A model generated the notes under the pieces. That model was not told where the DNA came from, searched no databases, and saw nothing but the letters and a program-made list of their open reading frames with translations. 64,000 nt of DNA from Malurus cyaneus samueli (Eukaryota; Chordata; Aves; Passeriformes; Maluridae): assembly GCA_009741485.1 (NCBI GenBank), contig CM019216.1, positions 43,048,253 to 43,112,252 on the forward strand, given 5' to 3'. A program made the position numbers and the translations under genes. This document shows, piece by piece, positions 13,584 through 25,661 of this stretch. Position 1 is the first letter of the stretch. Each line of letters starts with the position of its first letter.

Positions 13584-15335
13584 TCACTCAGGTTTGTGCA
13601 TAATTCAGGATAACTGAGCCCCCAGAGCCAGAACATCTGACTGCATTAACCGGTTTCCTTTGCCTAATTATTCACCTTAGAAATATTCTGAATTGCATTG
13701 TCGCATATATCTGAAAGATCTGCAAAAGTAGGCAATAAATATCATATGCAGAATATATATATTTTAATGAAGTATCTTTCTTTGTAACTATAAATTAAGG
13801 CTAAGACACACACACACAGAACAAAAGGAAAACTTCTCATTGACCTCAAAGTGTTCATGACATCTCTTACTCTCCTCCTTGTAAATAAGATATTTCAGTT
13901 ATTCTCTCCAGAGAGACAAATTGATGCTAATGCTGAAAGACAAAATAAAGTAATTATGTTTTCAACACATGTTAACTTAGAGATGGTCTCTTAGGGGCTA
14001 ACACAGTACTTGCAATTTTACTTTAAAATTACTTTGTAATTGACTACTATTAATCTACTTCATTTGTAAGTTACGTTTACTAAAGAGATGATACAAATAG
14101 TTGTTCCTATTGATAAACATTCAATTGCCAATAAAATTCAAGCTCAAAATGGATGAGACTGCTTTTCAGACAGCACTCCAATTAATCCAAAAGGAGTTGA
14201 TTCCCAAAGCATCCTCTGCAGTCATTAAATTGTATCTACTTACTGTGGAATTTACTGATCAGGGCAATTAATCTCTTAGAAACATCTGTTTTGACTCAGA
14301 GCACATACCTCTCACATATAAGTTATAGAAGCATTTCTCTGGCTTTACGTTATTAGGCCTCAGTTTAAAGTCAGCAGAAAGTTACCCACTGATTTATCAG
14401 ACTTTGGATTAGGTCTTTGGCTGCTGTGCTAAACGACAGTGAAAGCTGTACCTTGCCAGTCCTGTGCTGTGCCTGGAACATGATCATGCAAACTGTGCAT
14501 GGTGCTCATACTGCTTCCTACATCTTGGTAACCCAGGGCGAGGGAAGGCTCAGCTGTGCAGTACAATGGCAAACAATGCATGAAACAAATACATCGGTTG
14601 TGGCTGATACAGAAATACCACTGCAAGGAACCCTGTTTCTGTGCTGGGCTGGCAGGACTCAGGCTATTCTTTGACACCCTTGATCGTCAACTGAAGCTTG
14701 TTCACAGATAAAACTTGTATCCAGCAGAGTCTTTTACTCAGAGCTCTGTGGGAAAGCAGGCATTGTGGTCCTGGGTCTGTTCCAGCCCCAGAAGCAGTAA
14801 AGCTGTATTCATGATGTGCTTCATGTATTACTAAACATCCTGCTGGACATAAGGCTTTGTGTCCCTGGCATGGATGATCAACAGAGCACATTACCTGCTC
14901 AGAGAGAAAGGAGAGGTTGCCAGACACAGATTCGTGTGTGTAATGGACAAGGCACACTAACTTGGAGTTTTATATGGAATTTTTAGACCAGAAACTCCCT
15001 GGGATGCTTATTGACTTCTTTATGGTTAGCAGAAAAAGAAGGCTGTTAAAAATATATATATATATTTCACCACATGTAGTAAAAAAACCTGTAATGTCTT
15101 CAAGATTTTAATTGGCTTTTGCTTTACTTTGATTACATATTGAAAACAGTCAGAATTTTGATGTTTGACAGTATCAATTTGAATATTTTTTTGCATTTCT
15201 GTAAGAAGACCCAAACCAAGCTGTTGGAGAATAATGGGAAAATAAAATAAACCACAGGCAGACAGAAAAAATTGAGGAGAGTACTTTGTAGTTGATGACA
15301 TTTGGGTCAGTTTGTTAGGCTGCAGGATAAACATA
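13584..15335. other. Non-coding stretch upstream of the CR1 element
   Basis: AT-rich from 13584 to 14400, with a short (AC)n tract at 13806-13818. It is GC-richer from about 14410 to 14960, where short frames are open on both strands without recognisable content. A short (TA)n run lies at 15049-15064. No splice-bounded coding segment or repeat family was recognised. Confidence 0.5.
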
Positions 15336-16030
15336 TGGAGAGCAGCCCCACCAAGAAGGACTTGGGGGTGCTTGGATGAAAAGATGGACGTGAATTAGAA
15401 AAATGTGCTCACAGCCCAGAAATCCAGACACATCCTGGGCTGCATCCAAAGCAGCGTGGGCAGCAGGGGAGGGAGGGGATTCTGCACCTCTGCTCTGTTC
15501 TTGTGAGACCTGACCTGCAGTGCTGCATCAGCTCTGGGGTCCCAGCGCAGGAAAGACATTGACCTGTTGGAAAAAATCCAAAAGAGGGTCACCAAAATTT
15601 AGAGGGATTGAGTACCTCTCCTGTGAGGAAAGGCTGAGATAGTTGGGTTTGTTCAGCCTGGAACAGTGAAGGCTTCAGGGTGACTTCTTTGATACCTTCG
15701 ATAACCTGAAAGGAGCCTACAAGAAAGACAGGGAGGGGCTTTTTACAAGAGCATCTAGTGACAGGACGAGGAGGAATGGTTTAAATGGAAAAAGAGTGGG
15801 TTTAGATTAGACCTTAGGAAGAAATCCTTTACTGCGAGGGTGGTGAGGCACAGGAACAGGTTGTCCAGAGAAGCTGTGAATGTCCCATCCCTGGTAGTGT
15901 TCATGGCCAGACTAGATGGGGCTCTGAGCAAGCTGGTCCGGTGGGACATATCCCTGCTGTGGCAGAGGGGTCGGAACTGGAAGATCTTTAAGACCCCTTC
16001 CAACCCAAGGCATTTTATGATTTTGTGATT
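15336..16030 (+). mobile_element. CR1 LINE, 5'-truncated (ORF2 C-terminus and 3' UTR)
   Basis: About 695 bases follow the CR1 consensus. They run from the segment encoding the C-terminal part of the ORF2 reverse transcriptase, through a 3' UTR, to the terminal 8-bp-type repeat (ATTTTATGATTTTGTGA). Coding traces are clear: near 15840-15940 the plus strand still reads NRLSREAVNVPSL and RLDGALSKL, close to the conserved end of CR1 ORF2. The frame is broken. Near 15375 a codon-scale deletion brings a stop into the segment reading LGVL, and further shifts follow, so no active protein can be made. The endonuclease and most of the reverse transcriptase are missing, as expected from 5' truncation during target-primed reverse transcription. 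This is the strongest evidence for an avian or other sauropsid genome. Confidence 0.95.
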
Positions 16031-17552
16031 TAGTCACTTTGATCTGCTATAGGCATTTGGATTCAATTAAGTTAATTCTGAGATTATTTGTACTAATACT
16101 AAGCTAATAGTTTATTTTAAAAAGCTAGCCACAGGAAAACCATTGTTGTCTTTAAAATCATTCTACTGTCACTCTGTACTTTGTATAAACATGTTTAAAA
16201 CAAATGCACAAATATCAAAGGGCTTAGGAAAGACAGGATCACAAATTTTCTGCGAGTCTCTTGAATCTGCTTGGGAACCCAAAGTTCCAAGAGCTTTTCA
16301 GGATTAAGCTCACCTTGGATAAAATAAGAAGAAATAATATTTGAATATCTTCATATATTTGATTCAAGTTTGGATAGCAATCCATTCCAGTCCAATATTA
16401 ATGACAAAATCTGCCTTCTTGGTATAACTGCATTACAGACTGATGGGACTTCATTCCTGTTACTAAACCTGCACATCTTTATCTGGAGTCCTGGCTCAGC
16501 TACAGTCACTTAGGTACATGAGTGACCTTTTCCCATCAATATCCTCCTGAAGCCCGCAGAATAACGCTTGTACAAAGAAAGGCATGCTTACACATCTACA
16601 GGGTCATGCTAAATTCCCACCATGTTTTTATTTTTAATACATTACCAAACCACAGGTCACGGATAAAAACTCCTGCACACTGCAACATTCAGGAAAGACG
16701 GTGTCACAAACTGCTGTGTATCTCAGGGGATTCCATCCTTCCTAAAGAAACAGAAAACTGTCGTGAACAGCAGCCAAGAAGTTGCCTGGTGCAAACTGAA
16801 ACCAAAATTGCTTTTCTGAGATGAGGTAAGCAAAAAAAGGCTGCAAGGGAATATTTGCCTGATCCAAACATACTGGCAGCTAGTTTGGTATTTTTATTTT
16901 GGATTGTGGGTCCAAAGCATAATCCTGTTTTCATTGGCAGAGAAGATCTTAACGAGCATTGATAATTCTTGGCTGGATACACTACCAAAATCTCAGCAGT
17001 TTGCCAGTTAACTCAAGCAGCTGCATTTTTTTCCAAAAGATAATTACCTGAAAATAGATTGACAACACTGAACTGTTCCAAGTCGATTTCTTTTATTATC
17101 AGATCTTTTAACTATAGTTTTATGCTGTGATACAGGGTTTTATTACACTTTGTATACTTCCCCACAAACACAGTAAATCATGTACAACTTTAAATGGAAG
17201 ACTGCAAGCGTTCAGAGGGCAGTGACAATATAATATTTGTTTCTGTCAATATAAATCATAGATACTTTTCTTACCTGTTCCGCTCTAACCTGGACAAGTT
17301 CAAAAATCAGCAGCTTGGGTGAAGTCACAAGATAAGAAGTAACTGTTTTGAGCCAGCCTGTATATATTCATCAAGAGGAATTACTGGTAATAAATGTCCT
17401 AAGTAAAGAGGCAGAGACATTGACAAGGATATTATTGGGACAAGTGGATCACTTGCCCAGGTTTAGATGTGAGAAATCCAAATACAAGGTTCCTTGTTCT
17501 TTTTGAAAACCAACTCACTAACAGGCTAAGCTGAGTCAGATGGAGTAATAAG

Positions 17553-17631
17553 TCATTATTATTATTAATACTACCATTATTATCATCACCATTATTATTA
17601 ATATTGTTAATAATAATGTTGTTATCATCAC
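17553..17631. repeat. Imperfect ATT/ATC trinucleotide repeat
   Basis: About 80 bases built mainly of ATT units mixed with ATC, ACC and AAT units. It is a degenerate trinucleotide microsatellite. The interruptions make it likely to be more stable than a pure tract. Confidence 0.8.
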
Positions 17632-20600
17632 TGTAAAGGCATTATAACTATTTCTATTTGTAATTATTTGCAAGGTGACAAAATATTCAGATAGGCTGCA
17701 TAAATGCCTTAACAAAGACAGAAATAGTAAAGCCACAATTTTTTCTGTTTGATGACATTTTCTTTGGTTAAAAAAGTTAAGGTTGTAGTTGTTTTTAATT
17801 CCTGCTAGAGAATTTCTTTGCTCTGTCAGATGCCTAGGATTTCATGGTTTGCATGAACTCATTTCTCCTATATTATATCTGGTAGCTAGAGAAAGGAGAG
17901 GGTGTGAAGTTACTTATCTTGGTTATCCTATATATCAGAAAGTATTTTGGTATTCTAGTCCACACTGATGGCATGAATCAACCTTTCCTTTTATCTTTGT
18001 CAAAGTGTTTTTAGTTTTGAGATACCTTCTTTAACAAATCAGGTGTTCTGGAGAACCTAGGCTTAGGTAAATCCCTCACATCCACAACACACCCTGAATA
18101 ATTTTCCTCGAATTTCCAGCTTGATGTAATTTGCTACAAAATGTCAGTTGTTCATCTTTTCCTCATTTTAAATGACTTCACAATGAATGACCAGAACCTC
18201 CTCTTTGCATTGATCAGTAAAGTTTTACACTGACCAGCCATAGATAGCTATTTGAAAGATATGATATGAAATGAGAAATCCTAAAAGCATCAAAGTGTGA
18301 ACATTTCACCATTCTTGTAGTCTATGTACCAGACCTTTGTTCCTACAGCAAAGGGATTGACATGAAAATATAAAAGAGACTTAGTCGTTACTAAGCACAA
18401 ATCACAAGTCCAGTAAAAAGTCAAATTATCATCAAAATAAGTGAAGCTCAATGAAAAGAAATTTAATAAAATAAAATTTAAAAAAAAGGACCAAATAGTT
18501 TCTGTGTGGTTAAATTAACTACGCATGTATTATCCATTCATGCCATGTTTGGTGTGCCCTGTGCTTTCTGTGTATCCTGTGTAGCTGCAAAGATGCAAAA
18601 TGGGCCTGTATATCAGGAGACACAGCAGCTTACCCTATTGAGCAACCCTAACTCAGAATGGTAACACAAAATAGAGATTGATCCTAATGGGAAACTGCAG
18701 AATTTTTCAGGTGCCCTGTCTAAGGAGGTGAAAGAAGCACAGTTATTTACGTAGGTATGCTGCCAGTGAATTCCCTGAAGTGGTGAGACCTGGAGAACTC
18801 CTTGCAAAGGTTGGTGTTATAAGCTGTGGAGCAGATCTTATCTCCCTTTGCTTCTCCCAGTTTCTACCTGGTTTCAAATATGCTTTGATCTCCACCCCTG
18901 CTCTAACTGTAAGCAGGAATTTATTCTTAGCTCCTAGCACAGAGGCAGGAAAAGGGTATTAACCCTAACTCTTATGAAGTTTTAATGAGATGACACAAAT
19001 AGATTCCTTAATCTAGCTAGAGATTTATTCATGATGTCTTTTCTTTCTTTAAATGAAAAGAAAAAGAAAACAGAAAAAAATACCAGTCTGACAAAAGGAA
19101 GCTGTGATTTTACCTTGATTGAAATGAAAGATTCCAACTTGCAATAGCAGTACTAGCTTTGCCCAGGTATCCTGAGCAAGTGCAGAAATGTAGAAATACA
19201 ATTTCTAACTCAGCTGGAATCAACTTTCGCATGTCTTTTGTCATTCAAAACTATTTGATGTAACACTGCTGTTTTGATTCATTCACATACAAATATCATG
19301 TAACTGAGTTGTGGTGTGGAGGCAGCAGTGCTGGTTTTTTTTTTCAGTTATATGACTTGCAGAGGGAGGCATTGTTTCTGATTTTTCGTTGTTGTTTGTG
19401 TCTGTATAAGATGTATATACCTTGCTGATAATTAAACTTGTATTAGTAGAACTCTTTTAAAGAAGATGAATTTGAGTTATTCACATATAAAAAAAGATTG
19501 TAGAAATGCTGTGCTCTGCAAGTTAACTGTAATTTTCAGGAAGCTTTCAAAATGTTTACATGTAAAAATGTTTAGAGGGAAAATTTCCCACCGGTTCTTG
19601 CAGCTATTGCAATATTGTATGAATAAAAAGATAAGTTTACTGATTTTGTTTTTCTTTTCCAGTCTCTGTAATCTGCAGTGAACCATGAATTGCCTCGGGT
19701 GGTTTAATGTTTCCTCTTCCATTATAATATGCTCTACAAAGGGCAGAGTACAAATAACATGATAAGTAACAGTTACTCATAATTTTACTCCATTTTCCCC
19801 CCTTCCTAGTCAGGATGATAAAACAGAGCATACCACCTTGTGTATCTTATTTCTGAGCTGTTAATAAAAGATGGTACAGAGAAGGGGGACAGGGATCTGT
19901 CCATTTAGGTAGTTTAAATTACAGCTTAATGGGTTAACTCCACACTAACCTAATTTTATATTCTTTATCCTCAGCTCTGTATTACTGATTCTATTCCCTG
20001 GTGGATTCTCTTGCCATTCAATATTGAGAAAGTGCTTTTCTGTCTTATCTTTTAGGGACTAAATAACATTCATAACCTCTCCATAAGAAGCTGACCTCAC
20101 TGACTGCTGATTCCCCCTCTCTAAACAACCACCTGACCCTGAGAGGCACAAAGGCACGAAAAGTGATATCCCAGCTGCAGCGTGGGAGTTCTTTCTTGGC
20201 TCTGTCAGACTCTGCCAGACAGACGTGGAAATCCCCTTCACTCTACATCCCTTAAAACGACACTGGCTAAACGCACTGGCGAAGAAACTTTGAAGAATAT
20301 CTTGTAAACCTGTCCTGGCATAGGGCTATAAGACTTGACTTAAGGGCTATCCTTAAGGGACCAATGTCCGAGTCACTATGTTATAAATGGCAATCTTGGA
20401 TCTAGAGCTGTTTCTAGCCCTTCTTGCCCCACTTCCTTAGAAGTGACCCAGCTGTTAGCACCCCCAACAGGTTATCATCATTGCTAATTGATATTAACCA
20501 CTTTTTCAAATGAACGGAGAAGATTTGGCTGCTTTTACTCCACTAAAATAAATCAATAAATAAGTACTTTAAAAAATAGCAATAACCCTGTGGAACAAAG

Positions 20601-23499
20601 ATAGTATAAAATCGATGCAAGATCCTGTGTTCCTGGAAGATAACCTTGCAAGGAATGAAAAGGAAATATAATGGTGGAGTGGAATTCTCCTGTAACATCC
20701 TCCCATCCCAGTATTCACTTCTCCAGAGGGTGCTGGCTTTGTCACTTCTTGGGTCTGTGCACAATGTTTCATGCTCTTGGAACTTTTAGAAAATGGACTA
20801 CCAGTTCTGCAGGGCTGTGCTCAGGTGTAGGATGGGGCCTCAGCTGGCACCATAGACAGCACAAACAATAATCAGTGATTGAGCTGTCTGCTAGTTTACA
20901 TTTGGTATTTAATATTCATTATGGTGTAAGTCTAATGGAACATTGTGAAAATATGAGACTCACTGAAACCAGAGGGTTATATTAGGAGAGCAGAGTTTGC
21001 TGCATGAGTTTTATATTGGTTATATTGGTTAGGTATGGCCTTGTTCATTCACTTTGAAGGATTTCTGAGATGCATTAACCTTTCAGAGGGAGCTTTATGC
21101 CAAATGTTCATTTTGTCTCAGAGGTTAATTTAATTTGCTATTCTCTACTGCAATAGTTCAACTTGAACAAAACCTGAGGTCACCCTGCTGCAAAGCACTT
21201 ACAGGTGGCTAAAAAAAGCAATGTAGGATAGAGAAGGAATTTCAACAAAATGAAAATGCCTCGGAAACTTCAGGAGAGGAACCAATTAGTAAAGCAAGTC
21301 GTCATGAGAGAGGTAAAAGCATTGACACTGATTCATCCACTTGTTGAGCCAGTTTTACACCAACACAGTGCAAATGTCTTTTGGTGCTGGGTCAGGGGAG
21401 GTGATATCCTGAGCTGGCAGTTTCAGTGCAATGTAATGATACACCTCAGTCTTCACAAATGTTTCTAGCTGAGGCGCTTTTCCATGAAACTTGAGAGCGG
21501 TATTTAAATCATATATTTATTTCCACAAAACATGCACCTGTAAAGTCTGAATAAATCTGAGAGTTTCTTGACACAAAGCCGATGAAAAATCTCTTTGGGT
21601 TTTCAGTTTTCGCGGAGAACCATTAATTTCATAGAACTCAGTTTGAGATAGTACAGTTCTTCTAAATAATAGTATTGAGGTATTTTTTTTTTTTGTACAA
21701 GGAAATAGCAAAATAGTTGGTTTTATACTCAGCTAGCTTAAGCCCCATATAGAATTAGAAGTTGCACACATATTAGCATTCAAACAGATACACTTTTTTG
21801 TAGGTATCTCCAAGAAACTGGTCAATAAACACCAAAAATTTAAAGTTAGGGTTAAACTTCAAAACAATTGAAAAAAAATTTGGTGTAGAAATATGAGTTC
21901 AAATCTATCAGTTATACCCTCCCTGCTTCCCCCAAACTCTACCCTGAAGTCAGACCATAAGCTAAGCAGAAATTTCACCATAAATTCCTAATAGCTTCCA
22001 TCCCTTGAACTGGACTCTCCTAATCTTTAGTCCAACTCCCTTTAGAAAGAAGTTATGTATAAGACACTGCCACTAGCTTTTTCTTGCTATTTATTTCTGA
22101 ATCTGCTGGCCAGTTTTAAGTCAAATAAACTAAAGGGCTGACCTATCTGTGTTCCCATCAATTTTATGGAATGACAGTCTAAACAAGAGAAGGACAAATA
22201 CTCTGTATTTACTTTGTAAATACTCCAGCTGAAGGAAAGGCTGTAGCATCAGTTAGTGTGGTTTTAGACACCAGAAGATTTCATAGGAGCTAAAGTTCTT
22301 TGCTACCCCCTGTCATGAATGGAACTTCTGCAAGAGATGACAGGATACACGGCATTGCCCAATCCACACAAAACAACTGTTCATTACTTCTGGATCCCTC
22401 TTTTTTGGTGGTGCCTCTTCAGAGGCTACAGTGCAGCTTTTCTCTGTGTGAAGTACTGAATAAGCTCATCTTCTCATCTGTTTGAATATTTCTGTGCACT
22501 GTTGCAGAGTAGAATTGTTTAGTCCTTGGCTCCAGGAAGAGGAATGCTGTGGCAACAAAGCTTGGTGTCCTTCCTGGGAAGGAGCACAGAGGGTCTGTCC
22601 TCTTCTGCACCAGCCACCAGGCAACTAAGTGCTTTGCATTTTTGGAGAAAGAAGGCTTTTCAGTTTTTTTTGAAGGAAGCAGTGTCACAGTGGTCTTGAT
22701 TCTGGTTTCCTTGCCTCCTTCCCTGTGGCCATGGAGACATTTCTCTATCCCTTTTTCTGCTGAGGTCTAGGAAGGGTTTTCTGGCTGAGCTGTCCGCTTT
22801 CCCTTTTGCACGCGAATACTTTGCACTATGCAATATGTTTTGGAAACACTAGAGAGATTAGACTGTGAGTTCTGGACCCAAATATCTATCCCTTTTTCAA
22901 GTGAGTAACACCTCACTTGTTTCTTTTACTACCCTCACAGTACCACTGGTAAAAGCCAGTAGCACCACTGGGATGACAGAGCTGAGCACGGAAGCTGCTG
23001 GAGCAGAAATGTGCAGACCTTCACACACGGTATGAAGGCAAAGTGACCATGAGTTCTTGTTTATCTAACTTTTCATCTACTATGTGAAACCTATTTGCAA
23101 AAGCTAATGGCTGCACTAAATATCCTTGTGAAAAAACACCACCATGGTCGAGAACTACCAAATTTTGTCTAATCCTCCATTTTTGCTTTGTTTAAATTGT
23201 GTGAAGGACTACATGTCCTTCAGTGCTATTTGCAAGTGGTCAGAACTTCTTGTATAGAAAAAAAGCTAAGACATAATTAACAAAATACCAGCTAAACAAA
23301 TCCCAAATATTATTACTACCTGTCAGAAATATTCCTGGTAGAATATTCAGTAGGGGTGCTTTTTTTTTGCTGACATGCAGTATATTAACAAATGCAGTAT
23401 AAAAGTGTTATTCTGTATAAGAGATTTATAAAATGAAATTAAATATGTCTTTGAAATATGCATCCATTCACAAGCATTGTTTTAGCCAAATATCAAATA

Positions 23500-23536
23500 T
23501 TTTGCTTGCTGATTGGTTGAGAAATAGCAAGCAAAA
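23500..23536. other. Perfect 11-bp inverted repeat with CCAAT-type loop
   Basis: The arm TTTTGCTTGCT (23500-23510) is exactly complementary to AGCAAGCAAAA (23526-23536). The 15-base loop contains GATTGG, the reverse of a CCAAT box. Pairing stops at the next base on each side. An octamer-like ATGCATGTAAAT lies about 40 bases downstream (23576-23587). This could be a chance hairpin or part of a regulatory element; no downstream gene is visible to support a promoter role. Confidence 0.8.
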
Positions 23537-25618
23537 CCCACCTTTCAAGCCTTATTAAATCCCTTTTTCAGCGAATGCATGTAAATAGAGCATGGTTTTT
23601 ACTCCAGAGGGTTTCAATAAGGATTTTTCAAGATGCATGTTGGTTGTCTCTTACTGAGGGTTTAAGAGAGCAACCACAGATTTAAACATGGACCAGCTGC
23701 TTACAACCAACACAGAGATGTTAAAATAATGATTTTATTTTCATTTTCTCTGTTTTGTGACACAATTTATCGGAAGTTCACACAAAATGTCATAAGGAAT
23801 TTTGGTCTTGGGGGAATAAAAAAAGAAACAGAAACAAAAAACATTCTGCATCTGACTTACAGCTTTGTGTGAGAATCAGGGTTTGAATAGAGTCTAGAGG
23901 ATGAGACCTGAGCAGTAGCTGGATGTTAAATAAGAAATACATTTTTTATTTGTTTTTGCTTAGCTACAGTGATGGAGAGACATAGTGCAGTAAGTGCATT
24001 CCGTTGTACAATCCATGACCTCAATGACAAGGGAGAAAATGGGCTTTTGCTGTCAGCTTCTCATCCTGTTACAGATTTGAGTTTTACTCCAGCATTACTT
24101 CCAGTCTAATTGCATTTGACCTGGCATTCTTGCTGGGCTAGTGTCAGACAACATATCTGGAGGCCTATGCAACAGCTAGTATTTACAGAGTAAAAATAAT
24201 TACTTGCTAAACCCTGGAAGCATCAGCCTGATGAGCTTCCTAATTTTCATTAAAATACATGTTTGTTTTTTTTTTTCTACTTGCCTTTGGAGGCAATACA
24301 GAGAAGGTATTTATGTGTCCTAAGTGGAAGTTGTCTGCATTGAGAAATTAAGCTAGGGAATTAGAAAAAGGGTTCCCTATTTAGTGTACATTCAAACTAA
24401 AAAATAGCAGGTTGTGGTCAGATGCAAAATCCCATGAATATCATGCATGTATATCATCAAAACCTTGACATAGGCAGGTTACTGGTTTTTACGTGTTTGC
24501 ATCTTAAAATTGCAAAGCTGTTTATACATTTGCACAGCTTAGGAGATGTTCCTTTAATTCCCTGCTTCCTTCAAGGGGGATAAATTCAGTCTTAAACATG
24601 AAAAGTTTGGTGTTTCTGCTGTTACAAACCGATAGTGCCTATATCTATTTGCTTACCTTTGCATACTTGCATAATTTTCCTTCCATTTGGGTAGGCATTT
24701 GACATTTCAGAAAGGAAACTTGCAATTTACTCCTTTCTGATACTCTGTGAACACCTGAAATGAAACATAGGCTAGGCCTGCTCTTCCGCCTGTTTAAGGC
24801 AGAGTTTTATTGCCCCAGCATAATCTATAAATAATAAAGCAACCACATGACTTTTCATAGCTCCAAAACGATGCCTGGAGGAAGTTTCAGTATTAGTGTT
24901 TTCAGGCTCAGCTCTGCAGGATTCAAAGTGCATCTTTAAGGATGATTGGCATCCTCAGCTTGGGGCTTGTGTTTTCACCCATGAGAGGTGAAACTGGAAC
25001 ATTTGCAGTAGCAAGCTTTGCATTATGCATATCCATTAACCTCCCAGCTTAGGGGATGGCAGTGTGTGTGTTACAGCGTAAGGGGGTGTAGATGCTGGCC
25101 TCAGTTCTCTTTTTTTCCTGTCATTTTTATGCAATAAACCAAAACAATCTATCTTCAATATCTAAGCTGGTTCATTTTCATAGTGCAACCATTCCCTTCC
25201 CACTCAAACTACAGCACAGCAAAAAGCTCTAAGGCAGCAAGGCATCTACAGCAATGTATTGATTTACATATGTATAAAAAATCTGTAGCTTCATGTCTCT
25301 TTTCAGTGATGAAAATTTAAGTTCTGTAGAATTTTCCTACTCAGGATTCTATTTCATGAAATAAAAAGTGAGCCAGTGCAAGATCCGCCTACTGGGATCC
25401 CCTCGTCATGCAGTCCTGTGACTTCCCTGTGATTCACATTCCTGCCTTTCCCCTCAAAATAAAATCTTTTTTCTGTATTTTAAGCCTTAGTGTAAGATGC
25501 TCCAAACAGTATCCCGACTTTGCCTGGATGCTCAGATGGATGCTTTTACTTATTTAAAAGTATGAATCAATTATTTCTAGGTTTCTGGTAAGTCATGCCT
25601 TTCTTTGTCTTTGAGCTT

Positions 25619-25621
<3 letters not shown>

Positions 25622-25659
<38 letters not shown>
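25622..25659. repeat. Poly-T homopolymer (about 38 T)
   Basis: An uninterrupted run of about 38 T, followed shortly by another T run. On the minus strand it would read as a poly-A tail, but the adjacent sequence (25660 onward) is not a recognised retroposon. The exact length is unreliable in most sequencing data. Confidence 0.9.

Positions 25660-25661
<2 letters not shown>

Larger units (their letters stand above)
16031..25620. other. AT-rich non-coding stretch
   Basis: Nearly 10 kb with only short chance open frames (none above about 100 codons). It contains an imperfect ATT/ATC repeat (17553-17631), a perfect hairpin (23500-23536) and several short A or T runs. The 20040-20460 part is more GC-rich and carries a small CTTAAGG/CCTTAAG hairpin at 20339-20357. 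I saw no LTR pair, no SINE and no convincing exon. Confidence 0.5.

Noticed and set aside
25622..25659. Poly-T run as the tail of a minus-strand retroposed gene
   Set aside because: Sequence downstream (the would-be insert body on the minus strand) has no recognisable gene, and no flanking direct repeat was seen.
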